In this document: one piece after another, positions 44,053 through 54,125 of the stretch
Numbering within the stretch: position 1 is the stretch's first letter
How the letters are laid out: every line of letters begins with the position of its first letter
From: Selenomonas sputigena_A
GTDB lineage: Bacteria > Bacillota > Negativicutes > Selenomonadales > Selenomonadaceae
Reading direction: 5' to 3'
Length of the DNA: 64,000 bases
Assembly: GCF_051603425.1 (NCBI RefSeq)
Contig: NZ_CP194411.1
Span: 2,418,001-2,482,000 of the forward strand
Made by a program: the position numbers and the translations under genes
Notes under the pieces: model-generated
What the model saw: the letters and a program-made list of their open reading frames with translations, nothing else
The model's database searches: none
Told to the model about the DNA's origin: nothing

Positions 44053-45297
44053 TTATTTTTCCACAGCATCCCAGGCCTTCTTGACCTTAGCGGCAAGCCC
44101 CTTGATCTTCGGCGTCGCTACGCCGCACACGGCAATCCTCACGCCGCGTTTCAAAGGTACGGCAAAAACAAGATCCTCATGCAGCTTTTCTGCTACAGCC
44201 TTCGGATCCTTTGCCGGCACGGCGAGGAAAAAACCCGCCTTGTAAGGCAGCGCCTTGAGCCCGCACGCATCTGCCTCCTGCATGAAAAGAGCGCCGCGCG
44301 AACGCACGATCTGGTAAAGCGCCTCACGCTCCTTCTCGTACTGCGCGAGAAGAGCTGCATCCTGCTGAATCGTTGCGAGAAGCGCCATCGCACCACGGTT
44401 GATGTTCGACCATGTAGCGCGGCTCGAGAATTTGTTGATATCGGCAAACTCATCCATCACGGCACGGCTCGCCGAAAGCCCGACAATAGCGCCTGTGCGC
44501 TGTCCATAGAATGTATATGCCTTGGACATGCTGAAGGCGAACATAACGAAAATATTCTCCGGAAGATCCGCAAACTTTTCCATGAAGCCGCGCGTTTCCT
44601 CCTTCGTACCGCTATACTCAATGTAGGCGATATCCACGAGGATACTGATGCGCTTGCCCGCTTTTGCCTGTTCCCGCACAGCAGCAAGCACCGCATCCCA
44701 ATCCTCGTCCGATAGGGAATACCCCGTCGGATTATGTGCCGGCGTATTGATGATCACAAGAAGCGACTCCTGACGCTGCAAAAGATCGTCCACCTTGCGG
44801 GCAAACGCCTCCGCATTGAAACACAACGCGTCGTCGAAAAGCGGATACGTCTCCAGGCGGCGTCCGATATTCTGGCAAAGAGCATTATAGGGACCCCAAA
44901 ACCAATCGGAAGTGAGTACGGCATCGCCGACCTCCGAATAATTCTCTATGGCATGATGCACTGCACCCGTACCGCCCGACGTTGCCACAGCCTCGACATA
45001 GCCTGCAGGACGATGCCCCGCAAAAACAATTTCCTTCACGCTGTCAAGATAGGACGGCAAGCCTGCGACTGGCGCATAGGATATAACCTCATTCATCGGC
45101 AGACTACGAAACACCTTTTCCACCGTAGGCAGACAAGCGATTTTTTCCTCCTCGTCAAAGATGGCGCCGAGCGTAGCGTTTGTAACCTTCGCCGCCCCAT
45201 GCTCCTTAATCGCTGCCTGCGCCGCGCCGCTGGCGGCGAAAATCACGTCGTTGAGAACTTTGTTTTCTGTATGCGATGCTGCCATTTTTGTGCTCAT
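44053..45297 (-). CDS. Class I/II PLP aminotransferase (aspartate/aromatic type)
   Basis: 414 residues. ATSGGTGAVHHAIENY, the substrate/cofactor motif INTPAHNPTGYSL, and the PLP lysine in FSMSKAYTFYGQRTGAIVG place it in fold type I near aspartate and aromatic aminotransferases. Transamination of Asp or an aromatic amino acid is likely; the exact substrate is open. It lies 52 bp downstream of lysC on the same strand, so a role with the aspartate pathway is plausible. Confidence 0.85.
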   Translation of the reverse strand: MSTKMAASHTENKVLNDVIFAASGAAQAAIKEHGAAKVTNATLGAIFDEEEKIACLPTVEKVFRSLPMNEVISYAPVAGLPSYLDSVKEIVFAGHRPAGYVEAVATSGGTGAVHHAIENYSEVGDAVLTSDWFWGPYNALCQNIGRRLETYPLFDDALCFNAEAFARKVDDLLQRQESLLVIINTPAHNPTGYSLSDEDWDAVLAAVREQAKAGKRISILVDIAYIEYSGTKEETRGFMEKFADLPENIFVMFAFSMSKAYTFYGQRTGAIVGLSASRAVMDEFADINKFSSRATWSNINRGAMALLATIQQDAALLAQYEKEREALYQIVRSRGALFMQEADACGLKALPYKAGFFLAVPAKDPKAVAEKLHEDLVFAVPLKRGVRIAVCGVATPKIKGLAAKVKKAWDAVEK

Positions 45298-45349
45298 TTA
45301 ATAGGACCTCCCAATTGCCTCAGCACATTAAAACCTGAAACCTTAAACA

Positions 45350-46579
45350 TCAGGCGCGTGGAAAAAATTCATCATGAATGGCATTTGCCGCCTCTTCCAG
45401 TTTGTCCTTCCGAATGAGGCAGGAAATACTGATCTCGGATGTGCTGATGATATCGATGTTCACATTCGCACGCTCCAGTGCGCCGAACATCCGGGCGGCG
45501 ATGCCGGGATTGCCGAGCATACCGACGCCGACGACAGAAACCTTTGCAACGTTCTCCTCCACGAGAACCGATATGGCATTAAGCTTCTTTGCAACCCCGT
45601 CGACAATCTCACGCGCCGTTTCCAGATCCTCGACAGCGACGGTGAATACCATGTCCGTCACATTGCGCTCGATGTTCCGCACACTCTGCACGATCATATC
45701 TACGCTCACATTGGCGTCAGCAAGCGCGGAAAAGAGAGAGTGTGCGACCCCCGGCTGGTTCGGTACGCCCATGACAGCGAGCTTTGCCACCTTGTCGTCG
45801 TGCGCCAGTCCCCTGATTACAAAATCCTTCTCTTCCATTGTATAAGCCTCCCTGATCATCGTGCCGGTTTTCTCTGTAAACGTCGAGCGTACATGAATGG
45901 GGATGCCGAAGTGCTTGCCCATCTCCACGGAGCGCGGCTGCATGACGCCTGCACCGAGGCGCGCCATCTCCAGCATCTCATCGTAAGTGATCTCCTGCAT
46001 CTTGCGCGCACCCTTGACAAGGCGCGGATCGGCGGAATAAATGCCGTCCACGTCAGTGAAAATCTCGCAGCTGTCGGCTTTTAATGCGCCTGCAAGAGCC
46101 ACCGCCGACGTATCCGAGCCGCCGCGTCCAAGCGTAACGGGATCGCCCAAAGAGTCGGCCCCCTGGAAACCCGCGACGACGACGATGTTGCCCTCGTCCA
46201 AAGCTTCCCTGACGCGATGCGGTTCAATTCCCACAATGCGCCCCTTCGTATGCACGGAATTCGTTCCCATTCCGACCATCGCGCCGGTCAGGGAAACCGC
46301 CTTGTGTCCCATCGAACAGAACGCCATAGCCAGAAGTGCAATGGATACCTGCTCGCCTGTCGTCAACAGCATGTCCATCTCACGCGCATAATGGTACGGA
46401 TTTTTGTCTATGCCGCGCGCCAGCTCGATGAGGTCATCGGTGGTGTCCCCCATGGCGGAAACGACGACGACGACCGCATCGCCCGGCTGCATGCCATCGA
46501 GAACACGCCGCGCCACCGCTTTGATTTTCTCCGTAGTGGCAACCGAACTGCCACCAAACTTCTTTACGATCAGAGCCAT
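45350..46579 (-). CDS. lysC: Aspartate kinase
   Basis: 409 residues. ALIVKKFGGSSVATTEKI at the start, FQGADSLGDPVTLGRGGSDT, FTDVDGIYSADPRLV; two C-terminal ACT domains (from ~265 and ~345) for feedback control. First step of the aspartate family pathway. No lysine riboswitch motif is visible upstream. Shares a probable transcript with the aminotransferase gene. Confidence 0.97.
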   Translation of the reverse strand: MALIVKKFGGSSVATTEKIKAVARRVLDGMQPGDAVVVVVSAMGDTTDDLIELARGIDKNPYHYAREMDMLLTTGEQVSIALLAMAFCSMGHKAVSLTGAMVGMGTNSVHTKGRIVGIEPHRVREALDEGNIVVVAGFQGADSLGDPVTLGRGGSDTSAVALAGALKADSCEIFTDVDGIYSADPRLVKGARKMQEITYDEMLEMARLGAGVMQPRSVEMGKHFGIPIHVRSTFTEKTGTMIREAYTMEEKDFVIRGLAHDDKVAKLAVMGVPNQPGVAHSLFSALADANVSVDMIVQSVRNIERNVTDMVFTVAVEDLETAREIVDGVAKKLNAISVLVEENVAKVSVVGVGMLGNPGIAARMFGALERANVNIDIISTSEISISCLIRKDKLEEAANAIHDEFFPRA

Positions 46580-46687
46580 AACTTCCTCCTAGATTGCCCG
46601 CCGGCAAAAGAACAGCGCGAGCAAAAAACGTCCTTTGAGAGTGGTCATTCGTTACAAAATACTCCAAAACATGATTGACCGCCTTAT

Positions 46688-46716
46688 ATTATACAAAAAT
46701 TTCATGTCCACGTCTA
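46688..46716 (-). promoter_or_regulatory. Promoter for lysC
   Basis: TAGACG, 17-bp spacer, TATAAT on the minus strand, 109 bp before lysC. The -35 is weak. It also marks the boundary with the RiPP locus; no strong terminator is seen between that locus and this promoter. Confidence 0.6.
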
Positions 46717-46775
46717 CAATAAACAAAAAAATACAAAGGAGGCACAGTCTTACTGCGCTCAATCGCATGGCTCCG

Positions 46776-49664
46776 CTATAGCTGCTGCCGCTCGGCAAGC
46801 TGGAAAAACAAGCCTTTCATCGCCATCAACTCTTCGTAGCTTCCCTCCTCCGCAATCACGCCGCGTTCCAGCACGAGAATCCGATCGGCGTGACGGATGG
46901 TCGAGAGACGATGCGCTACGAGGATGCGTGTCGCCTTCATATCCGCAAGTGTCTTAGTGACAACAGCCTGCGTTTCATTGTCCAGAGAGCTCGTTGCCTC
47001 GTCAAAAACGACGATACGAGGCCGCTGTACGAGCGAGCGTGCGATGAGGAGACGCTGGCGCTGTCCGCCGGAAAAGACCGTGCCGCCGTCATTGACGAGC
47101 GTATGCATGCCCATCGGCATCTCCTTGATGTCCTCGGCAAGTCCGACGAGGCGCACGGCCTCCCATGCGTCGTCGATCGTCAGCGGCAAAGAACCGACAA
47201 TATTGGAAAAAATTGTGCCCGGGAGCAGCTGGCCGTTCTGCATGACGACACCGATCTGCCGGCGCACCGACGCCACATCGAGGTCGCGCATCGCCAGCCC
47301 ATCGTAAGCGACGGAGCCTTTCTGCGGCTGCTCCATGCCGAGAAGCAGCCGCAGGAGCGTAGACTTGCCGCTGCCGGAACTGCCTACGATGGCAAGGAAC
47401 GTTCCCGGCTTTATGGAGAACGAGACATCTTGCAGCACCCAGGGCGCATCGGAGTGGTAACGGAAAGCGAGCGAATCGACGGAGATCTCTCCACTAAGCT
47501 CACCTGCCGTCATCCTGTCTTGCGTCGCCTCGCTCTTTTCCTTCAGGATGGGACGCACGCGCTCAAGCATCGGCATGACGCGCCAGAGTGAGACGCCGCC
47601 TTGGAAAAGCCCCATCAATGAGGATCCGAAACCTCCCATCGCCGCATAGAAGCTCAGAAAATCCGCTTCATTCAAGAAGAACTGCCCTATCTCCTTTTCC
47701 TGATCGAACATCGTCATGGCGAAGTAAAAGATGACGAAATTCAGCACCAGTGTCTGCCCCTGGGAAAGGAGCTCGAGATGATTTCCCTGCCTGCGCGCAT
47801 CCCTGTTCCAGCGCCACGCCTCACCGAAGCGGTGCGCCCAGAGATAGAAGGCGCGTTCTTCCGCAGCACGCAGCTTAAACTTGCTCAACCCCGCCAGAAG
47901 CTGCAGGACGAGTCCCGATACACGCCCCGAGGCCTCCGCCCTGCGCCGCTCGTTCTTCACCTGCCGATAGGAAAAGAGGAGCGACAAGAGGCTGAAGCAC
48001 AGCCAGACAAGCCCGGCGAGCAGCGCCATCTTGTAGCTGTAATAAAACATGACGAGAAGATTCCAGAAGCAGAAAATTCCATTGAAGACGCCTGCGGCCG
48101 CCGCTGTGGAAAACTGTGCGGAAATCTGCTGCAGGCCCTGCATGCGCAGGGCAAGATCCCCCACTTGAAAGCGGCGAAAAAAAGCAGCGGGAAGCGACAG
48201 AAGCTTGAGCCAGAGCGCCGCTTCCGCCGGTACTCGCATATGATTCTTGAGCCGCATGACGGTGAGACCGCGCACAAGCTGCAAGAGTGCGCCCGCCACG
48301 CTCGTGACGAGCATGACTTGCACGACAACGAGATGCGCTTGCTTGTCGAAGCTCGGTATGATGTCCTCAAAAACAGTCTGCGTGACAAGAGGCGTGACGA
48401 CAGGGATGAAGCCCGCAAAGAGACAACAGAACAAGATCGTCCAAAAATCTTTGCGCCAGCAAAAACGCATCGTCCAACGCAGCCATGAACCAAGCGTGTC
48501 GCTTCCCTCCGGAATCATCGGATAGAAGCAATACGCCTCGCCTTGCAGCTCGCCCGCTACTTCGGGCGTAATCTCCACGCGCTTGCCCCGCTCCATGTCG
48601 ACGTATTCATAGCGCTTCGGACTTACAGGGAGCGCCGCAAGAGGCTCACTCCCACGATGGACGAGCAGCGGGCCGAGATCTTTTTCATACCAATCCCCAG
48701 CAAGCTCCACCCGCCGCCCATGAAGCCCGCTGCTCAAAGCAATCAAGCGGAGAACTTCATGCATGTTCGCAGGTTTCTGCGCTTCAGCGGGAAGGCGCAC
48801 ACGGCTTCTTTCCATGCCGTAGAAGGAGGCGATCTCCCGCACCGCATGAACGACAGCGGGCTGCTCCCCTGCTTCGGCACGATGGACGAAAGGAAACTTG
48901 GGCAGAAGCCCGGACAAGAGTTCACGGCACGAGTTGTCCAAGATCCGTTCCCTCTGCGCTGCACTCTCCTTCAGCCGCTCCTTTTGCGATCTTTCCTGCG
49001 CCGCAAAAAATGCTTCGTACGCCTTAGAAAAGCGGCGGTATTCCAAGGCATAAGCAGCGTGCAGCAAAGCGAAACCCGCCTTCTGCAGCACATCTGTCGT
49101 ACGGTGAAGCACAACCTCAGCATCCTCGACAAGAAGTACAGGAGCCTTCGCATGAAGCAGCACAATGCCGTACCCCTCGACCAAACGCTCCTGCTGCTCT
49201 GCAGCGAGTCCTTCCGCGGACACAGAAAGCCAGGCGAGTTCATCACGCGGCGGCATGACCCATGTGCCTCTCTTGAGCATTTCCGGCTTACCATAGGCGG
49301 GCACATGAAAAAGACGAGGCAGAAGTACGCGCTTCGGACGGCAAAGAGGCAGAGAAAGAAGGGACTCCCAACGCTCTGCCATCTTTTCCCTCTCTCCTTC
49401 ATCCGCAAGGGAGGACGCCTCCCATGTTCTGCAAACAAGCTTCAACGGAGAGGTCGCTATGGCGAGCAGGCGCAGTTTCCCGCCGCTTCCTGCGGGCGGG
49501 GATGCGAAGCAGCTGCCGGCGGCAGCCGTGCCAAGAAAATGGCGGCTGCCGCCGGATGACGCCCTGCCGCCCATGGCGTAAAGTTCCGCCTCGCCTTCCG
49601 TCACCTCATAGATCCGGCTTTCCTCTTCCAGCCAGATCCATTCGCCCTGCCGTACACTCTGCAT
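46776..49664 (-). CDS. NHLM-type bacteriocin ABC transporter, second ATP-binding/permease protein
   Basis: 962 residues. A ~430-residue N-terminal region without a C39 peptidase, a membrane domain of five to six helices (~440-690), and an intact ABC ATPase (GSSGSGKSTLL, FSGGQRQRLLIARSL, VVFDEATSSLD, VAHRLSTIR). This is the NHLM_micro_ABC2 layout, found beside a peptidase-bearing ABC1 in NHLP-type RiPP loci. It probably pairs with the upstream transporter to export the mature peptide. ATG 49664 follows a G-rich site; the longer frame into the upstream gene is spurious. Last gene of the locus. Confidence 0.88.
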   Translation of the reverse strand: MQSVRQGEWIWLEEESRIYEVTEGEAELYAMGGRASSGGSRHFLGTAAAGSCFASPPAGSGGKLRLLAIATSPLKLVCRTWEASSLADEGEREKMAERWESLLSLPLCRPKRVLLPRLFHVPAYGKPEMLKRGTWVMPPRDELAWLSVSAEGLAAEQQERLVEGYGIVLLHAKAPVLLVEDAEVVLHRTTDVLQKAGFALLHAAYALEYRRFSKAYEAFFAAQERSQKERLKESAAQRERILDNSCRELLSGLLPKFPFVHRAEAGEQPAVVHAVREIASFYGMERSRVRLPAEAQKPANMHEVLRLIALSSGLHGRRVELAGDWYEKDLGPLLVHRGSEPLAALPVSPKRYEYVDMERGKRVEITPEVAGELQGEAYCFYPMIPEGSDTLGSWLRWTMRFCWRKDFWTILFCCLFAGFIPVVTPLVTQTVFEDIIPSFDKQAHLVVVQVMLVTSVAGALLQLVRGLTVMRLKNHMRVPAEAALWLKLLSLPAAFFRRFQVGDLALRMQGLQQISAQFSTAAAAGVFNGIFCFWNLLVMFYYSYKMALLAGLVWLCFSLLSLLFSYRQVKNERRRAEASGRVSGLVLQLLAGLSKFKLRAAEERAFYLWAHRFGEAWRWNRDARRQGNHLELLSQGQTLVLNFVIFYFAMTMFDQEKEIGQFFLNEADFLSFYAAMGGFGSSLMGLFQGGVSLWRVMPMLERVRPILKEKSEATQDRMTAGELSGEISVDSLAFRYHSDAPWVLQDVSFSIKPGTFLAIVGSSGSGKSTLLRLLLGMEQPQKGSVAYDGLAMRDLDVASVRRQIGVVMQNGQLLPGTIFSNIVGSLPLTIDDAWEAVRLVGLAEDIKEMPMGMHTLVNDGGTVFSGGQRQRLLIARSLVQRPRIVVFDEATSSLDNETQAVVTKTLADMKATRILVAHRLSTIRHADRILVLERGVIAEEGSYEELMAMKGLFFQLAERQQL

Positions 49665-49698
49665 CGCCTTATCCCCCCGTTCTTCCTGCCCTTCATCA

Positions 49699-51852
49699 TC
49701 ATTCCTGCACCAGCTGACTGTAGTAGCCGCCGCTCTCCAGCAGCTCTTCGTGGGTGCCGCGCTGCACCACGCGCCCCTTCTTGAGCACAATGATCTCATC
49801 GCAGTCACGGATGGTCGAGAGACGATGAGCAACGATGAAGCAAGCGCAGCCCCTGCGCCGGATGTTCTTCATGATTTCCCGCTCTGTGACGGGATCGAGC
49901 GCACTCGTCGCCTCGTCGAGCACAAGAAGCGACGGGTTCGACGCAAGGGCGCGCGCGATTTCCAAACGCTGCTTCTGTCCTCCGCTGAAATTGCAGCCAC
50001 CCTCTGCGACCGGGGCGTCATAACCCGAAGCGCGGCGTGATATATCCTCGTCAATCATGGCATCCTTCGCCGCCTGCACGATGTCCTGACGTGAAACCAT
50101 CGGATTGAAGAGCGCGATGTTCTCGGCAATCGTCCCTTCGAGCAGGAAGATTTCCTGCTCGACGACGGCGACGGACTGCGCCTTGACATCAGGCGGCACC
50201 TCACGCGCCGGAATGCCATCGAACAGGATCTCCCCCGACCAAGGCTCGTACAACCCTGCCACCAAACGTGCAAGCGTCGATTTGCCACTGCCCGAGCGGC
50301 CGACGATCGCCACGCGATGCCCCGGCTCCAACACGAGGTTCAATCGCTTGATAAGCGGTCTCTCACCGTGCGCATAACCGAAGTTGACCTCCTTGAGCTC
50401 AAGTCTGCCCGAAAGCTTGGCAGCGCCTGCCGCCAGCGCCCCCGGCACAAACTCTTTATCCTCGGGAGCGGGATAGCGCCAGACGTCGCGTACTTTCATC
50501 ATCTGCGACTGGGCAAGTTGGATGCCCTGCGACATGTTGACAATGTTCCCTACAGGCTCCTGGAAGCTGCCCATAAGGCTCTGAAAAGCGATGAAGATAC
50601 CAATCGACATCAATCCATCCATGATGGAAAAACCGCCGACCGCCATGATCAGAGCCGTATTCAGCCCTGCGAGCAATGCGGGTACAAAGGATATGTACTG
50701 ACTGTAATATTCTTGCTCCTGCACCATGGAAAGATATCCGGCGTTAGCGTTCGCCCATTGCGCGAAAAAATCATCCTCGTTGCCATTCGCCTTCAAGGTT
50801 TCCAGGCCCATGAGTCCGGCGACACAGACGCCATACATGCGCCCCGCCTCCTGCTGCAGCTTCATCTGCTGCTCCAAGAGCCAACGGCAGCTCATGTACG
50901 CAACCGATAGATTGACTGCGGTGAAGGCAGCGCCGATCATGGTCAGTTTCGGACTGTAAAGCCAGAGCAACCACAAATAAAAAGCCGCCAAGAATACATC
51001 CAGAACAGCGGTGGCGAGCTTTCCCGTCACGAAGGCTGCGATGGTCTCATGCAGCTGCACACGTGCGGCGATCTCCCCCGGCGAACGCGTCTGGAAAAAG
51101 CTTGTCGGCAAATGGAGCACATGGAAAAAGAAAGCTGCCGATTCCCGCACCGTCATCTCTCCCTGCCAGCGCAAAAGGCAGGAGGAACGCAGGAACACGA
51201 GCGTCGAGCGCAGCACCAGCCCCAGTCCCAGAGCCAGCAGGACATCGAAGAGCCACTCCCGATGCTTGTAGGACACGACGTCATCGAAGAACACCTGGGA
51301 AACGACAGGAAGCGCAAGATTCACCAAGGCCAGGGAGATCTCCACGCCGAGAAGAAAGAGCACAGCTCGCCTGTCCTTGAGGAGGTTCACTGCCAGCTCC
51401 TTCCATACGCCGTCGCGCTTTCCCGACGGTGCGAAATCCTTCCCCGGCCGCAGGATGAGCGCGATGCCTGTAAACATGCCCTCGAATTCCTCCCACGACA
51501 CCGTCCTATGCCCGACAGCCGGATCGTTGAGATAGACCTCCTCCTTTTTTTCATCATACCCTTCGAAAACAAGGAAATGCGCGAAGCCCCAATGCAGGAT
51601 GAACGGAGGCTGCTGCTGCGCCGCCTCCTTCGCCGAGTAGGTATAGCCGGCTCCCTCAAGCCCCAGGCGCTCTGCCGCATCCAAGACATTTACGGCATTG
51701 CTGCCGTTGCGGTTCACATTGCAAAGCTCCCGCAGCTGTTCAAGCGGCAGGAACTTGCGATAATAGCCCAAAATGATGCCAAGTGACGCCGCACCGCATT
51801 CGACAGCTTCCATCTGCAGGACGATCGGCGTCCTGACCCGTGCTCTTCCCAT
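49699..51852 (-). CDS. NHLM-type peptidase/permease/ATPase exporter (C39 peptidase)
   Basis: 717 residues in three parts: an N-terminal C39 peptidase (Cys19 in MEAVECGAASLG, His92 in AHFLVFEGYD, Asp110 in LNDPAVG), a membrane domain (~165-450), and an ABC ATPase (GRSGSGKSTLARL, NFSGGQKQRLEIARAL, LVLDEATSALD, VAHRLSTIR). All catalytic residues are present. It should cut the leader after the AAAG end of the precursor leader while exporting the core. ATG 51852 has AGGAG 8 nt upstream and starts one base after the adaptor stop. Confidence 0.93.
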   Translation of the reverse strand: MGRARVRTPIVLQMEAVECGAASLGIILGYYRKFLPLEQLRELCNVNRNGSNAVNVLDAAERLGLEGAGYTYSAKEAAQQQPPFILHWGFAHFLVFEGYDEKKEEVYLNDPAVGHRTVSWEEFEGMFTGIALILRPGKDFAPSGKRDGVWKELAVNLLKDRRAVLFLLGVEISLALVNLALPVVSQVFFDDVVSYKHREWLFDVLLALGLGLVLRSTLVFLRSSCLLRWQGEMTVRESAAFFFHVLHLPTSFFQTRSPGEIAARVQLHETIAAFVTGKLATAVLDVFLAAFYLWLLWLYSPKLTMIGAAFTAVNLSVAYMSCRWLLEQQMKLQQEAGRMYGVCVAGLMGLETLKANGNEDDFFAQWANANAGYLSMVQEQEYYSQYISFVPALLAGLNTALIMAVGGFSIMDGLMSIGIFIAFQSLMGSFQEPVGNIVNMSQGIQLAQSQMMKVRDVWRYPAPEDKEFVPGALAAGAAKLSGRLELKEVNFGYAHGERPLIKRLNLVLEPGHRVAIVGRSGSGKSTLARLVAGLYEPWSGEILFDGIPAREVPPDVKAQSVAVVEQEIFLLEGTIAENIALFNPMVSRQDIVQAAKDAMIDEDISRRASGYDAPVAEGGCNFSGGQKQRLEIARALASNPSLLVLDEATSALDPVTEREIMKNIRRRGCACFIVAHRLSTIRDCDEIIVLKKGRVVQRGTHEELLESGGYYSQLVQE

Positions 51853-51853
51853 C

Positions 51854-52819
51854 TCAATCACTCCTGAGCCATTGGCCCAGCTTGTTGAAAGCCTTCACCA
51901 ACGGAGCTTCACGATTTACGATCGCCGTCGCTGTACAGGTCATTCCCTGCTTGATGACCACCGCATCCTCCGGCCCCGCCAGGGTCGTCCAAAGATAACC
52001 GGACGAAGTGGTCTCATCGCGGATCAACGCGACCTGCACTTCCATGATGGCGCCGCCCGCCTGTTTCACGATCCAGCCAGCCAGTTCCTCATTGCCCGTC
52101 CAATAAACGATGCGGTCACTGGAAACGGGGAATTCCGACACCCGCGTCACGCGCCCGACAAGCGCACCGTAAAGCGATGCGTCGACAGCCCCGGGAGAAA
52201 CCTGCACCACAGTCCCGGGCCTGATCTTGTCCCCCATGAGCGCCGGCACATAGAGCACCGCCATCAATTCATTTTCCCCGCCCCCGGCGCAGAGATCGTA
52301 GAGCGGCACACCTGTCGCCACGATATCGCCCACACGATGGCGCTGGCTCGTCACGACTCCGTCGCAAGGGCTCAGGACCTCGCTGCTCTCATGCAGAAGC
52401 TCCTTCGTCGAAGAGAGCTGCGCCGTGCGCGTGCGCATGTCGGCCTGACTGTCGGCATTCTTCGCCTGCATGGCTTCCAGATAAAGCTGCTGTTCCATCT
52501 GCGTCTGCTCCAACGTCGCGACCCTCTGTCCCTTCATCACATAGTCGCCCTCGGCAACCTCCATCGACACGATGCGGCCTCCGGCAAGCGGCGTGATGTT
52601 CGTCGCCCCCATGCCGTTCACGAGGATGCCGTAGCCGCTGACCTTGTCCGCCATGACACCGAAGACCGACCAGAGCGCGACGGAAAAGATCGTGAGCAGG
52701 ATCGCCGCGAGCACGATCCAGCCCGACGCCGATGTAATGGAAAGGATCTGCCCCGAGCGAGCCGGGCGGCGCAGCCGCTCCAACGCCTTTTCTTGAAATA
52801 TCTGCCGTTCACCCGCCAT
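51854..52819 (-). CDS. HlyD-family adaptor, NHLM bacteriocin secretion type
   Basis: 321 residues. One N-terminal membrane helix (~28-52, SASGWIVLAAILLTIFSVAL), then lipoyl/barrel-sandwich halves (TPLAGGRIVSMEVAEGDYVM; SPCDGVVTSQRHRVGDIVA) separated by a short coiled coil, and a C-terminal beta domain. Resembles the NHLM_micro_HlyD adaptors that work with the paired ABC proteins. ATG 52819 has GGAGG ~10 nt upstream and overlaps the preceding gene by 11 bp. Confidence 0.88.
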   Translation of the reverse strand: MAGERQIFQEKALERLRRPARSGQILSITSASGWIVLAAILLTIFSVALWSVFGVMADKVSGYGILVNGMGATNITPLAGGRIVSMEVAEGDYVMKGQRVATLEQTQMEQQLYLEAMQAKNADSQADMRTRTAQLSSTKELLHESSEVLSPCDGVVTSQRHRVGDIVATGVPLYDLCAGGGENELMAVLYVPALMGDKIRPGTVVQVSPGAVDASLYGALVGRVTRVSEFPVSSDRIVYWTGNEELAGWIVKQAGGAIMEVQVALIRDETTSSGYLWTTLAGPEDAVVIKQGMTCTATAIVNREAPLVKAFNKLGQWLRSD

Positions 52820-53993
52820 CTTCCTGAACCTCCACCTTCCTGCCCAAGGCATCGGCGCCCACGGCCGCCGTAATGACGAGATCCCCCGGGGCAAGGCCGT
52901 CTTCCACCTCGACGAAATCATCATCGACGAGACCTATGCGTATCTCCTTCACCTTCAGGCACTCATCCGCATCCATGCAGTAGACATAGGGTCCAACATC
53001 CGGTGAATCCTTATGCACCGCCTTCTTCGGAATGGCAAGCGCCTCCGTTGTATTGCGTGCGATGATCTTCACTTTGTTGTAATAGGTGGGATCGATATAT
53101 CCCGCCTCATTGTCGATTTCCAGGAGCAATTCATGAACATCCGCCTCAACACTCGGATCGGGCTGGATGCTCGCAATGCGCACGGGAAATTCGTTCGGCT
53201 TCAAAGCGGATTCCTCACGGCTGCCCGAAATCGGATAGACCTTGTGGAGCAGGCTGTGCAGCGGGATCTCCAGCAGGAAAGCCTCGCCATGCTTAAGAAG
53301 CTCCCGCACATTCTTGTGCGCCATGAAGACCGAGCCATGCAGGATACTCGTATCAGCCAGGAGGAGCAAGCTTTCTCCCGGGCGTATATAGTCCCCGCTG
53401 CGGCGTGAGATATGTATGACCAGTGCATCCTGCGGCGCACGCACGACCATCTTGTCGAGCGAAACACGCACCATGTCGCGCTGCGCCACACGATTCGCCA
53501 GCTGCGCCTTGGAAGCATCACGTTTCGCGGCGGCATTCTCATACTCTTGACGCGACGTGGCGTCCTGCTCCAACAAAAGTTCATACCTCCGGGCAACGCG
53601 CTCATCATAGGCGAGCATCGCACGCGCTTCTTCAATCGAGGCTTCTGCAGAAGCAAGCTGTGCATGAAGTGCAGGATTGGAAATAGTTGCGAGCACCGTG
53701 CCAGCTTTCACATGATCGCCTTCCTTGACGAACAGCGTCTCCACGACGCCCTCATACTGCGCATTCACATCCACCGTCCAGGCGGGCCGCGTTGTCAAAC
53801 CGACGTCATCGAGCGCGACATGCATCTGTCGATAAGAGGCGCGCACCGCAGGCAGCAAGAGGCGCTGCGCATCCTCCATCTTCTCGATATGGCGTCTGCC
53901 GGCCGCATTGATGAAGACGCCATATCCCACCATCAATAGCACGAAAGCGATGACGATTCCCATCATGACTTTCAGATATCTATGTTCGTCCAT
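52809..53993 (-). CDS. Second HlyD/RND-type membrane-fusion adaptor
   Basis: 394 residues. An N-terminal membrane helix (~9-30), a barrel-sandwich domain (VDVNAQYEGVVETLFVKEGD), a ~75-residue coiled-coil hairpin, the second lipoyl half (MVVRAPQDALVIHISRRSGD), and a C-terminal domain as in efflux-pump adaptors (AIPKKAVHKDSP...VYCMDADECLKVKEI). It is not closely similar to the adaptor downstream. Two adaptors in one RiPP locus may suit export across two membranes; no outer-membrane channel is encoded here. Confidence 0.87.
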   Translation of the reverse strand: MDEHRYLKVMMGIVIAFVLLMVGYGVFINAAGRRHIEKMEDAQRLLLPAVRASYRQMHVALDDVGLTTRPAWTVDVNAQYEGVVETLFVKEGDHVKAGTVLATISNPALHAQLASAEASIEEARAMLAYDERVARRYELLLEQDATSRQEYENAAAKRDASKAQLANRVAQRDMVRVSLDKMVVRAPQDALVIHISRRSGDYIRPGESLLLLADTSILHGSVFMAHKNVRELLKHGEAFLLEIPLHSLLHKVYPISGSREESALKPNEFPVRIASIQPDPSVEADVHELLLEIDNEAGYIDPTYYNKVKIIARNTTEALAIPKKAVHKDSPDVGPYVYCMDADECLKVKEIRIGLVDDDFVEVEDGLAPGDLVITAAVGADALGRKVEVQEDGG

Positions 53994-54060
53994 CTGCCAC
54001 CTCCGTCATCCTGTACCCTCCCCGCGCATGGCGCCTCACCCATAGATTTATCGACAAATC

Positions 54061-54085
54061 GGGCGCATAGTCTCACTATGCGCCC
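54061..54085. other. Stem-loop just after the precursor gene
   Basis: Perfect 11-bp inverted repeat GGGCGCATAGT with a 3-nt loop, 40 bp beyond the precursor stop. There is no T-run, so it is more likely an mRNA-stabilising or processing hairpin than a full terminator. It stands between the precursor and the exporter genes. Confidence 0.75.
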
Positions 54086-54125
54086 GTGCCGAATCTTCAT
54101 GATGCAGCATAAAAGGCAGCTGCGC

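Noticed and set aside
46580..46775. Lysine riboswitch upstream of lysC
   Set aside because: Leader is only about 100 nt and lacks the conserved junction elements; only a promoter is visible.
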